Shown: piece after piece, positions 1 through 7,022 of the stretch
Position numbering within the stretch: position 1 is the first letter of the stretch
Layout: each line of letters opens with the position of its first letter
Assembly (NCBI GenBank): GCA_021826035.1
Contig: JAKBBE010000057.1
Location: forward strand, 1-15,967
Direction: 5' to 3'
DNA: 15,967 nt
DNA from: Pseudomonadota bacterium
GTDB taxonomy: Bacteria; Pseudomonadota; Gammaproteobacteria; Steroidobacterales; Steroidobacteraceae
Notes under the pieces: generated by a model
What the model was told of the DNA's origin: nothing
What the model saw: only the letters and a program-made list of their open reading frames with translations
Database searches by the model: none
Position numbers and translations under genes: made by a program

Positions 1-1427
1 GTAACCTCGTCGATGCGTTCCGCGTACGCGATCTGCACCCGACGCTCGACCGACGGGACGTTCGCGGCCAGGGGCTGGTTGCGACGACCTGGATGACCGA
101 GTGCCAGCAGGAGACCTCGGCCTTTGCGCATGAGAGTCGTTCGCTTCCCTGGCAGGCGCTGATGCAGGGGTTCGGAATCCGCAGCGCCGTGACGCTGCCC
201 GTACTTCGACATGGTGCGATCCATGCCGTATTGATGCTCTTTGGAGCGTACCCGAACCAGTTTGCCTCTGGTTGGATGCACACCTGGCGCCTGTCGCTGC
301 AGAATCGCTGGGCTTTGATGACCCAGGAGTCGCGCAGCCGCTGGCATGCGATCGACACGGGCGAGGCCGCACGGGTCCGCTCGCTTCTCTACGGCGACGG
401 CGTGGAAATGTTTGTGCAGCCCATCGTGAACCTCGCAGACGGTGCGCTGGTGAAGGTCGAGGCGCTGGCGCGACTGCGCGTGCCCGATGGCACGACTCTA
501 GTTCCCGGACAGTTCCTGCCGGCGCTGGGGGAAACTGACCTCGATGCGCTCTTCCGGCAGGGCCTGGTGCAGGGTCTTGGTCACGTGCGCCGCTGGCGCG
601 ACGAGAAGCTTGACGTCAATCTGTCGATCAATCTCGCACCGAGTTCTTTGGTGCACCCGGACTGCGCGCGCTGGATCGAGGAGGCGCTGCGTGAGGCGCA
701 GGTGGCGCCGCAGCATCTGACCCTAGAGCTGCTGGAGAGTCAGGAATTGGAGGCGAGCGCGGTCGATGAGGCCATCACCCGTCTGGCCTCGGCGGGCGTG
801 AAGATTGCGCTGGATGACCTGGGAGCGGGATTCAGCAACTTGAAGCGCCTCGCGGAACTGCCCTTCGACGTGATCAAGATCGACCAGAACATCGTCAAGG
901 ATCTCACCCGCGACCCGATCAAGGCGCTGAGTCTGATCCGAACCGCCGTGCAGATCGGCCATGATCTGGGACGTGATGTGGTGGCGGAAGGTCTCGAGGA
1001 TGAGGGGATCATCGAGGCGGCGTGTCAGCTGGGCTGCCGCTTTGGACAGGGGTATGGGCTGGCGCGGCCGATGCCCGCAGCGGCGCTCGCGGACTGGATC
1101 AGGACCCAACCATTCCACGGCAGCGCTGGAGGCGGCCTGCGTAGCTGGATCGGCGCCCTGGCCTACCAGTGGATGATGATGCACGACGCCCTGTGCGTGC
1201 GGCTTCCGGGTGAGATCGCATCGTGTCCGATCACCGAGTTTCTCGAGTTGCAGGAAATTCACGATCCGCAGGTCCTGCAGTGGCACTGGCAGATTCATGA
1301 AGATTCGGTCGAATCGGTTCGCCTGCAGGCCATGGGGCAAATGATGCAGTGGATGGCCGACAAGGTCCGGGCGACGCGAACGGCCGATGTCAGTCGCAAA
1401 ACCGCCGTTGGCACCGGGCGATCATGA
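1..1427 (+). CDS. GAF-EAL c-di-GMP phosphodiesterase, 5'-truncated by window edge
   Basis: The reading frame (codons from base 3) is open to the left edge, so the true start lies outside; the first internal ATG is at 93. The first ~110 visible residues look like the end of a GAF sensor domain (a stretch with SAVTLPVLRHG and VLMLFGAYPNQF). An EAL domain follows from about base 400 to 1090. All signature positions are present: the EAL glutamate in VEALARL (~456), the asparagine in SINLAP (~622), the glutamate in LELLE, the DD pair in LDDLGAGFSN (~811), the lysine in IKID (~872), the glutamate in VAEGLED (~983) and the glutamine in GQGYGLARP (~1046). It should therefore hydrolyse c-di-GMP to pGpG in the cytoplasm. 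After EAL there is a ~115-residue C-terminal region rich in Trp, His and Met that I do not recognise. A diguanylate cyclase gene follows downstream. Confidence 0.93.
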   Translation, partial: NLVDAFRVRDLHPTLDRRDVRGQGLVATTWMTECQQETSAFAHESRSLPWQALMQGFGIRSAVTLPVLRHGAIHAVLMLFGAYPNQFASGWMHTWRLSLQNRWALMTQESRSRWHAIDTGEAARVRSLLYGDGVEMFVQPIVNLADGALVKVEALARLRVPDGTTLVPGQFLPALGETDLDALFRQGLVQGLGHVRRWRDEKLDVNLSINLAPSSLVHPDCARWIEEALREAQVAPQHLTLELLESQELEASAVDEAITRLASAGVKIALDDLGAGFSNLKRLAELPFDVIKIDQNIVKDLTRDPIKALSLIRTAVQIGHDLGRDVVAEGLEDEGIIEAACQLGCRFGQGYGLARPMPAAALADWIRTQPFHGSAGGGLRSWIGALAYQWMMMHDALCVRLPGEIASCPITEFLELQEIHDPQVLQWHWQIHEDSVESVRLQAMGQMMQWMADKVRATRTADVSRKTAVGTGRS

Positions 1428-1577
1428 GATCTGGCGTGTGCGCGCCGGCTTCCGCGCGGGGTGACGACACCGCTCGCATGTGGGACGTCCTGCTGCTGCG
1501 GCACAGCAATGGTCGGAGTGGCGTCGAGCCGCAGGTCCGTTCATATCGGCGCGGCAAAATTGGCGAGAAATGCCATC

Positions 1578-1582
1578 GAGGA
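1578..1582 (+). promoter_or_regulatory. Shine-Dalgarno deciding the MHYT-GGDEF start
   Basis: GAGGA lies 8 bases before the ATG at 1591. It favours that ATG over the in-frame GTG at 1480 and the ATGs at 1570 and 1582, none of which has a comparable site. MHYT proteins also normally begin only a few residues before the first membrane helix, which fits 1591. Confidence 0.6.
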
Positions 1583-1590
1583 TGCGCGGA

Positions 1591-3285
1591 ATGTTCAGCG
1601 CATTAGCCGCCGGCAATTACGACTATGCTCTGGTGGCATTGTCAGCCATGGTGGCCATACTGACCACGTATACCGTCGCAGACATTGTCTGGCGCGCGTC
1701 GGCCGTTGGCAGACCGAAAACGCGCGCCCGTTGGCTCTGGATCAGCGGAGTGCTCCTGAGTCTTGGCGCCTGGGCCACCCATGTCATCGGGATGCTTGCC
1801 ACCAAGGCGCATTTCTCTTTTGCCGACAAGCTCGATGTCACGGTACTGTCGGTACTTCTTGTGCTCGCGGGCAGCATCGCGGCACTGCAGTTCATTTATC
1901 GGCACACGGAGGGATGGTTTTATCTGCTCATCGCCGGGTTGCTCATGGGTTTCGGTCTGACGGCGATGTGCGTGACGGGGATGCACGCCGTTGTGATGCC
2001 CGGCATGCGGCACACTTACAACTATGCGTTGGCGGGACTATCGTACGTCGTAGCCGCAGGTTTCTCGATACCGGCGCTAGGGATCCTTCGGCGAATCTAT
2101 CGCGGCATGCCCGTGACCGGCGGCTGGGAGAAAGTCGCCTTTTCGCTCCTGATGGCTATCGGCATCCTCGGCATGCATTACCTTGACATGGCCTCGATGA
2201 ACATGACCACGGTACCGGCGAGCACGGGCGCGACGGAGATGCACGTCATGGAAGGACATGCGGTAGGAAGCAGTTCGATGGCCATGGCTGTGTGGGTCGC
2301 AATCGTGACTATGGGGTTGATTGCGCTGTGGTCTTCCCATCAGCATCACCGGGATTTCCTGCGGGAAAAGAGCCTGCTTCAGGAAGCGAAGGAATACATG
2401 GACTCCATCCTGAGCACTATCCTCGACGGCATCGTGATCATAGATGAGCGTGGCCTCATCCAATCAGTGAATCCATCTGCGGGACGTGTGTTCGGCTATG
2501 CCGCTGAAGAAATGGCAGGGAAGGACGTTTCGATGCTGATAGCGGACCCGTATCGCCGTCAGCGCGACCAGTTCAGCCTCCACGATTTGCAGACCGGGGA
2601 ACACAAAGTGCTCGGCACCGGTTTTCGTGAAGTCGAAGGTCTGCGCCGGGACGGAACGGTATTTCCCCTGGAAATTTCGTTGAGCGAGGTCCGCTTTGGG
2701 AAAGAACGGCGCTTCATGGCGCTCGTGCGTGACATCACGCAGCGCAAGGAGGCCGAAGCGCGCTTGGCGCATCTGGCGCACTACGATGCGCTGACCGGGC
2801 TGCCCAATCGGCCACTGTTCCGCGACCGGGCCACCCAGGCGCTGCTGCATGCCGCTCGCGTTGGACGACTGCTCGCGGTTCTGTATCTGGATCTCGATCA
2901 TTTCAAGCCTGTCAATGACCGCCTGGGACATGAAGCGGGTGACCAGGTGCTCAAAACGGCGGCCCAACGGATCACCGGCTGTCTTCGCGCTGCGGATTGC
3001 GCTTCCCGCCTGGGGGGCGACGAGTTCGTCGTGTTACTGAACGACTTGCATAATGCCAGTGATGTGTTCGGAGTGGTAAAGAAGATCCTGGAGGCGTTGG
3101 CGGAACCTTTTTATGTATCCGGTAAGGTGATCCGCATCAGCACCAGCATCGGTGTGGCAATCTATCCTGCCGACGGCGAGGATCTTGACGGTCTTCTGAA
3201 AAATGCCGATGCCGCGATGTACCGGGCGAAGGAGCGCGGCCGGAACAATTTCCAGGGCACCTCTAAGTCCGCTCTATCGCGCTGA
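1591..3285 (+). CDS. MHYT-PAS-GGDEF diguanylate cyclase
   Basis: From the ATG at 1591 the protein has 564 residues (601 if the GTG at 1480 is used). Residues ~8-235 form a multi-helix membrane MHYT sensor with three motif copies: a diverged THVIGM (~63), TGMHAVVM (129) and the canonical GMHYLDM (194-200). MHYT domains are proposed to bind copper and sense a diatomic gas. A PAS domain spans ~270-385. The GGDEF domain (~400-560) has an intact GGDEF at 475-479 preceded by an RxxD inhibitory site at 466-469 with the standard five-residue spacing. It is therefore predicted to make c-di-GMP from two GTP and to be feedback inhibited. There is no EAL domain, unlike many MHYT proteins. The EAL phosphodiesterase gene ends 163 bases upstream, so opposing enzymes sit side by side. 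No clear promoter was recognised between them. Confidence 0.93.
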   Translation: MFSALAAGNYDYALVALSAMVAILTTYTVADIVWRASAVGRPKTRARWLWISGVLLSLGAWATHVIGMLATKAHFSFADKLDVTVLSVLLVLAGSIAALQFIYRHTEGWFYLLIAGLLMGFGLTAMCVTGMHAVVMPGMRHTYNYALAGLSYVVAAGFSIPALGILRRIYRGMPVTGGWEKVAFSLLMAIGILGMHYLDMASMNMTTVPASTGATEMHVMEGHAVGSSSMAMAVWVAIVTMGLIALWSSHQHHRDFLREKSLLQEAKEYMDSILSTILDGIVIIDERGLIQSVNPSAGRVFGYAAEEMAGKDVSMLIADPYRRQRDQFSLHDLQTGEHKVLGTGFREVEGLRRDGTVFPLEISLSEVRFGKERRFMALVRDITQRKEAEARLAHLAHYDALTGLPNRPLFRDRATQALLHAARVGRLLAVLYLDLDHFKPVNDRLGHEAGDQVLKTAAQRITGCLRAADCASRLGGDEFVVLLNDLHNASDVFGVVKKILEALAEPFYVSGKVIRISTSIGVAIYPADGEDLDGLLKNADAAMYRAKERGRNNFQGTSKSALSR

Positions 3286-3458
3286 GTCTCAATGGCATCA
3301 GCGACTTGCACGGTCATCCTGATCCTGCAGCCTCAATCGACGACTGTCGTTGGTGGTGGCGAACCTGGATCTGCCGCACCATGGTGCGCCCCCGCGCTCC
3401 CTCGCCAGTTCATGTTTGATGCTCGCCGCCGATGCGCGATCTCCTGTATTCTGTCGGT

Positions 3459-4129
3459 ATGTCACAACCGATCGAAATCCTCTCCGATCGCCTGCCGGCC
3501 GAGCCGCTGACCGTACTCGAGCCCTGGCTGGTCGAGGCTTGGCGGGAGCGACAGCAGCCCAACCCGAACGCCATGGTGCTCGCCACCGCGGATGCCTCGG
3601 GATGGCCTGCGGCGCGGGTGCTGCTGTGCAAGGAAATGGTGCCGCGGCCCCGCTACTTGGTGTTCTTCGGCAGCGACCTGTGGGTGAAGGACCGGGAGCT
3701 CGGGGAGAATCCGCGGGCGGCGGCTGGGCTGCACTGGGATCATGTGCACCGCCAAGTGTGCATCGAGGGCCCGGGGGGGCCATGGCTGACAGCGATGCCC
3801 ACTTCGCCTCCCGGCCCTGGCAGAACCGTCTCGGTGCCTGAGCGAGCGTGCAAAGCGAGCACACGGCCTTGCGCGAGTCGCTCGTGGCGGTGGCCAGGCG
3901 CTTCGGCGTGCCGCTGCCCGGCCATTGCGAGGCCGAATGCGATCTCGATATGCGGATTCCGTGCCCGCCGCGCTGGGGCGGCTATCACCTGTGGGCCGAG
4001 TCGGTGGAGCTATGGGTGGATGGCGAGGCGCGCATCCACGACCCCGCGCTGTGGACGCGGTCGCTCGCGGCGATCCCGGGCGCGACATTCGACCCCACCC
4101 CCTGGAAAGCGACTCGACTGCAGCCCTGA
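3459..4129 (+). pseudogene. pdxH: Broken pyridoxamine 5'-phosphate oxidase
   Basis: PdxH uses FMN and O2 to oxidise pyridoxine or pyridoxamine phosphate to PLP. From the ATG at 3459 the frame gives the N-terminal half (NPNAMVLATADASGWPAARV, then NPRAAAGLHWDHVHRQVCIE). The reading then jumps, near the G-rich run at about 3769-3780, to another frame that continues as SDAHFASRPWQNRLGA. That frame meets TGA at 3839-3841, where PdxH normally has Trp (LGAWAS), and then resumes to the usual ending (WGGYHLWAESVELWVDGEARIHD ... RLQP, stop 4127-4129). Summed over both frames the length is about 222 residues, normal for the family. The usual NYxSRKG FMN/PLP segment is also diverged (SDLWVKDRE). Two separate lesions make a functional product unlikely, though a sequencing error in the G-run could explain the frameshift alone. 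Confidence 0.85.
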
Positions 4130-4786
4130 GCGGCCGTAACAATCCGATGCTGCCGCGGCTCGATACACGTCATTCCCACAGTAGGTGCGCCCGATAGTCG
4201 GACGATCTTTTCGCTTTGGCCAATGGCGCTCTCCGTAGACACTGAATACGATCTGCAGGTCTGAGGATCATCGGAGAAGCATGCTTCGCTTCTCGGCGGA
4301 GTTCCATGCCGAGACCGAAGGGCGTTGCCGAGCTGATCGAAGCGCGGCGCTGGCAGATGCTGCAATTGTCCGACGAGGGATTCAGCATCAATACGGTTGT
4401 GTCGTGGTCAAGGTGCCGGTCTTATTCGAGCAGATCGCCGTGACCGTGCCAAGGGTCTCGACGGCCGGAAGGCGGCCCACCAAGGCGCATGCGGCCGTTG
4501 GTGCGACAATGCTTCTGCAGCACCTCCGGTCCGAGGGGCGGTACGAGATACCCCACCCGGAAACGCGCCGCGCTCACGGCGTGCTTCCCGTGCAAAGACC
4601 CAAATACGGCGGACGTCCGACCATGCGCGAGAGCATTGACGCCATCATAGATACTGCCGGAGTTCTCACCGCAATCAAGATCGGGGTCGCGGTAGATTTC
4701 GTACAGCGCGTGCGCGCCTCGATGGCCGCCCGTCCCGCGTCATCCACACCAGGGTCTCGCTCAGGGGAGATCGCCCCTCGAAGAGG
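4130..4786. other. Gene-poor decayed junction
   Basis: Between broken pdxH and the trbJ-like gene I find no intact gene I can support. The only recognisable content is the start of an IS630-like transposase at 4306. A long open + frame (4281-5198) and an open minus-strand frame (about 4739 to 4422) both cross this region. GC-rich DNA keeps several frames open by chance, and neither matches a family I know. This stretch probably contains the boundary between chromosome-like DNA and the mobile element. Confidence 0.5.
4306..4600 (+). pseudogene. IS630-like transposase remnant
   Basis: The ATG at 4306, four bases after GGAG, opens a frame starting MPRPKGVAELIEARRWQ and then LQLSDEGFSINTV. This closely resembles the N-terminal helix-turn-helix of IS630-family transposases (typically MGRPKG..., EARR..., LLDEGLSLNEVARR). 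The frame soon loses similarity and reaches a TGA near 4443. Weak traces of the next segment (a GGPPRR-like stretch, then RPLVRQ and YPTRKRAA) appear in the same frame up to about 4600. No DDE catalytic domain and no clear terminal inverted repeats were seen. The right end of this feature is approximate. Confidence 0.45.
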
Positions 4787-5209
4787 CTATGGCTGGATCA
4801 CAGGGCTTTCCGGCGGGGCCTGTACCGTCGGCAAATCGTGCGTTCGCGTCCTCTCGCCGCCCGGTTTGGCGATTACAGTTATACCGGAGACGGCCGAGAT
4901 ACCCTCTGCGTTCGCGACACTCTGCTGCATCTGCATGACCGGGGCGGTCAACTGCCCCCAGAGCTGCAGCGGCATCGTGCCCAAATTGACGGCCTGGTTC
5001 GCGAGCATCGAGATTTGCTGCTCGGTCTGCATCACCGCCTGCTCATCCTGCTCGACCGCCGTGACCTCCTGGACGATCTGCTCCAGAAAAGTCGCACCGG
5101 CCACCTCCGACACCGCCTCCGCCGGCGGCGCGGCCGATGCAAGGATGAGGGTGGCCGCCGCAGCCGCGGCGGCATACCGAATTGGAATGGGGATGTGATG
5201 TCGAGTCAT
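4787..5209 (-). CDS. TrbJ/VirB5-like secreted protein, probably C-terminally truncated
   Basis: 140 residues. The N-terminus is a signal peptide (basic start, alanine-rich core, cleavage around PPAEA at ~28-32). The mature part (~40-100) is Gln-rich and helical (EQDEQAVMQTEQQISMLANQAVNLGTMP), with the heptad-like pattern and NLGxxP turn of TrbJ, the VirB5-type protein of P-type conjugation systems. TrbJ is usually about 250 residues. Here similarity ends near residue 115 and the last ~25 residues (from GGERTRTHD) look like read-through into unrelated DNA. The ATG at 5209 follows TAGGAG by 8 bases; that site includes the stop codon of the ATPase gene upstream, so the two are an operon. No other mating-pair gene is present. 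An alternative reading is a third stb-operon gene of similar size. Confidence 0.55.
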   Translation of the reverse strand: MTRHHIPIPIRYAAAAAAATLILASAAPPAEAVSEVAGATFLEQIVQEVTAVEQDEQAVMQTEQQISMLANQAVNLGTMPLQLWGQLTAPVMQMQQSVANAEGISAVSGITVIAKPGGERTRTHDLPTVQAPPESPVIQP

Positions 5210-5220
5210 ATGATTGTCTC

Positions 5221-5904
5221 CTACTCGGCCAGGGCCGCATAGACCTCGCGGCAGTTGGTGACCGCCGCCTGCGCTGAGTCGCGGGCGGACAGCAGGGCAG
5301 GCATGTCGCTCAGTGAGGCCGCTCTGATTTGCTCATCAGGAATCGCGGCTACGGCGGCCACACTCCCGTACGTGCGCACTAGCGGATGGGAAGGATCAAA
5401 CAGAGATGACTCGTGGAGCATCGACGAGCACAGCATTGCGCCTGTGGTTTTCACGACGGCGCGAATCGCGCGCACCAAATCCTCGCGGATCGGCTCACGG
5501 CGCCGCACCCGGTTCCAACATGCACGCACGACAGGACACAACCCGTCGGGGAGCTGACCGAGGAGCCATCGCACGCCGGCAACTGATTTCGCGTCGCCGA
5601 GCATCGGCACCACGATGCGCAGACGCGCAGGCAGACTCGAGTCCTGTCGGCCGACCAGCGCCAGTGCGGCGAGCGCGTCCGCGGTGTCACCGACGCCGAT
5701 GTCGATGACTGCACCCTCCGGGGGCGGAGAAAACAGGTAGGCAACCAGCTCGCCGCTGGCGATAGCACCTGCACCATCCCCGGATCGAGTCTCGACGGTG
5801 CGCACCTCAGCCTTTGCCCCCGGGGCGAGTACATGCCGTGCGACAGTGGTTTTGCCAACGTTGCCGACTGCGCCGAGAGATAGATAGATACAGCGGATAC
5901 TCAT
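5221..5904 (-). CDS. StbB/MobD-like ParA-family P-loop ATPase
   Basis: 227 residues. The N-terminus carries a P-loop GNVGKTT at residues 14-20 followed by VARHVLAP and a VRTVETRSGD segment. This is the arrangement of StbB of IncW plasmid R388 and the MobD-type ATPases of IncQ-like plasmids (FSGNVGKST, ARHLLAP, PVES). The acidic segment AVIDIGVGDTADAL matches the second nucleotide-binding motif (VVVDVGAS...). In R388, StbA and StbB affect plasmid positioning and conjugation. The ATG at 5904 lies two bases after the stop of the HTH gene, with GGAG inside that gene, so translation is probably coupled. The operon is divergent from the mobilization operon and flanks oriT, as stb genes do in related plasmids. 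Confidence 0.8.
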   Translation of the reverse strand: MSIRCIYLSLGAVGNVGKTTVARHVLAPGAKAEVRTVETRSGDGAGAIASGELVAYLFSPPPEGAVIDIGVGDTADALAALALVGRQDSSLPARLRIVVPMLGDAKSVAGVRWLLGQLPDGLCPVVRACWNRVRRREPIREDLVRAIRAVVKTTGAMLCSSMLHESSLFDPSHPLVRTYGSVAAVAAIPDEQIRAASLSDMPALLSARDSAQAAVTNCREVYAALAE

Positions 5905-5906
5905 GG

Positions 5907-6242
5907 TCAGGGTCTCCTGGTAGGTGATGGGGGGACGAAGCCGGAGTCATCGAGCACGGCGAGTGCCGCCGCGTCCTCGGCGGCGGCTTCTGTGGAATCC
6001 GCTACCCCCGGCACGGCCGGGGTCGCTGCGAGCGCAGGTGCACCCGTAGCACGGGCGGCTGCGTCGTCAGCACGCCGCAACCAGCGGTGCAGGGTTGAGC
6101 GACTCAGCCCGAGGTCGAGTCGGTCCACGACCTGGCGAAGCGAGTAGCCCTCGGCTCGCAGGCGGCGGATCTCAGCCTCATGCGCCCAGAGAACGGAGCG
6201 TCGGTGCCAAGGCGGCTCTGCGCGTCGTAATGATGTCGTCAT
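5907..6242 (-). CDS. HTH DNA-binding protein of stb-type operon
   Basis: 111 residues from the ATG at 6242, chosen because GGAG precedes it by about 8 bases; an upstream extension to 6464 reads as low-complexity sequence. Residues ~20-57 (HEAEIRRLRAEGYSLRQVVD, then LSRSTLHRWLRR) form a resolvase/Hin-like helix-turn-helix followed by an Ala/Pro-rich tail. By position (first gene, before an StbB-like ATPase, facing oriT) it corresponds to StbA, which in R388 binds repeats upstream of its own operon and represses it. Sequence similarity to StbA itself was not established. An autoregulatory role is inferred from position and from the palindrome at 6295-6307. Confidence 0.65.
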   Translation of the reverse strand: MTTSLRRAEPPWHRRSVLWAHEAEIRRLRAEGYSLRQVVDRLDLGLSRSTLHRWLRRADDAAARATGAPALAATPAVPGVADSTEAAAEDAAALAVLDDSGFVPPSPTRRP

Positions 6243-6294
6243 GCCTATTCTCCGCCGCCCGGGCCCCTGCAGGACGCAGCCACCGGGCGCCGTC

Positions 6295-6307
6295 ACACCG
6301 CCGGTGT
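6295..6307. promoter_or_regulatory. Perfect palindrome upstream of stb-like operon
   Basis: ACACCG-C-CGGTGT is a perfect inverted repeat about 53 bases before the start of the HTH gene. It is a candidate operator for that protein. No convincing -35/-10 pair was recognised. Confidence 0.3.
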
Positions 6308-6597
6308 CTGGGAGTTGTCCCTCGGGCGGGGACTGCACCGGGGCGCTCGCGGAATCGACCTGAGCGCTCGTCGGCAATCTTCGGGACTGCGATATCTGCG
6401 GCGGCGAAGGCCCCCGAGCAGACGACGCGCACGGCCGGCACGGCCGAAGGTGGAGGTGCATCAAGCACGCGGTGAGACCCAGGGAAGGATGGGGTCAGGA
6501 CTTGTCCGCCCCAAGCCTCAGCGCAGAACCGAGGGCTTGCCCGAGGTGGCCGGGCCGAGGCGGCGAGCGCGTGAGCGCCGTCGCCGATGCCACGGCT

Positions 6598-6679
6598 CTT
6601 GGGGTCCAAGGGGCAACGCCCCCGGCGCACGGAGTTCGTAGCGAAGCGAAGAACTCCTAAGTGCGCCCTTCGCTTCGCT
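6598..6679 (+). other. oriT: MOBQ-type origin of transfer (oriT) with nic site
   Basis: TAAGTGCG/CCCT at 6658-6669 matches the nic sequence of IncQ/MOBQ origins (RSF1010, pTF1; Ti-type oriT shares TGCGCCCTT); cleavage is expected between G6665 and C6666. Immediately 5' is the inverted repeat GGAGTTC (6631-6637)/GAACTCC (6651-6657), as in RSF1010. Two more small hairpins precede it: CTTGG/CCAAG (6598-6610, 3-base centre) and GGGGC-AAC-GCCCC (6610-6622). A further 12-bp perfect inverted repeat (6640-6651 with 6668-6679) encloses the nic site in its 16-base loop and competes with the nic-proximal hairpin. The site lies between divergent stb-like and mob operons, about 75 bases before the traD-like gene. 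Confidence 0.85.
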
Positions 6680-6743
6680 CGGGGGTTTGGGTCCCACCCT
6701 GCGGAGGAGATGTACGAGTTACGTCACCTAGCAGGAGCACATC

Positions 6744-7016
6744 ATGCCTACTATCGATGACCGGATCGCCGCAGCCGAAAAAAGGCTAAAACAGCTCCAG
6801 ACGCAGCGAAAGCAGATTGAGGCCCGTCAGCTTGCCCGCGTCCTCAAGGGCCAGCGGGCAGATGACACACGACGCAAAATCCTCACAGGCGCGGTGGTGC
6901 TCGCCGCCGTAGAGCATGGCGAGGATGGGTGGTCGCGGGAGGTGCTGATGGCGCTATTGAGCGCCAGACTCACGCGCCCTGATGACCGGGCGCTGTTTGG
7001 TCTGCCTGCGCAGTAG
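6744..7016 (+). CDS. TraD/MobC-like relaxosome accessory protein
   Basis: 90 residues. A charged coiled-coil start (~3-35: AAAEKRLKQLQTQRKQIEAR) is followed by the hallmark DTRRKILTGAVVLAAVEHGE (41-60) and a C-terminal RLTRPDDRALFGL (75-87). This is the pattern of the small TraD protein of Ti-type MOBQ systems (DTRRKIVLGG..., RPRDRALF). It is expected to help the relaxase bind or open oriT. GGAG sits about 7 bases before the ATG. Its stop is six bases before the relaxase start, so the two are cotranscribed and probably translationally coupled. It is not the coupling-protein ATPase that shares the name TraD in F-type plasmids. Confidence 0.75.
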   Translation: MPTIDDRIAAAEKRLKQLQTQRKQIEARQLARVLKGQRADDTRRKILTGAVVLAAVEHGEDGWSREVLMALLSARLTRPDDRALFGLPAQ

Positions 7017-7022
7017 CAGTAG

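Larger units (their letters stand above)
6243..6743. other. Divergent intergenic region carrying oriT
   Basis: About 500 bases with no gene I can support; open frames here are GC-driven. It holds the palindrome at 6295-6307, the oriT at 6598-6679, and the ribosome binding site of the traD-like gene (GCAGGAG just before 6744). Promoters for both divergent operons should lie here, but I could not assign them. Confidence 0.6.

Noticed and set aside
1461..2186. 241-residue + frame overlapping the MHYT gene
   Set aside because: It is an out-of-frame shadow of the MHYT-GGDEF coding sequence with no recognisable domain.
4422..4739. Open minus-strand frame reading HALYEIYRDPDLDCGENSG and on to TAA at 4422
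   Set aside because: It looks somewhat protein-like, but it has no good start, is preceded by a stop, overlaps the IS630 remnant in antisense and matches no family I know.
4281..5198. 305-residue open frame on the + strand
   Set aside because: It runs antisense to the signal-peptide-bearing trbJ-like gene and through the IS remnant, its product resembles no family, and several frames are open here because of high GC.
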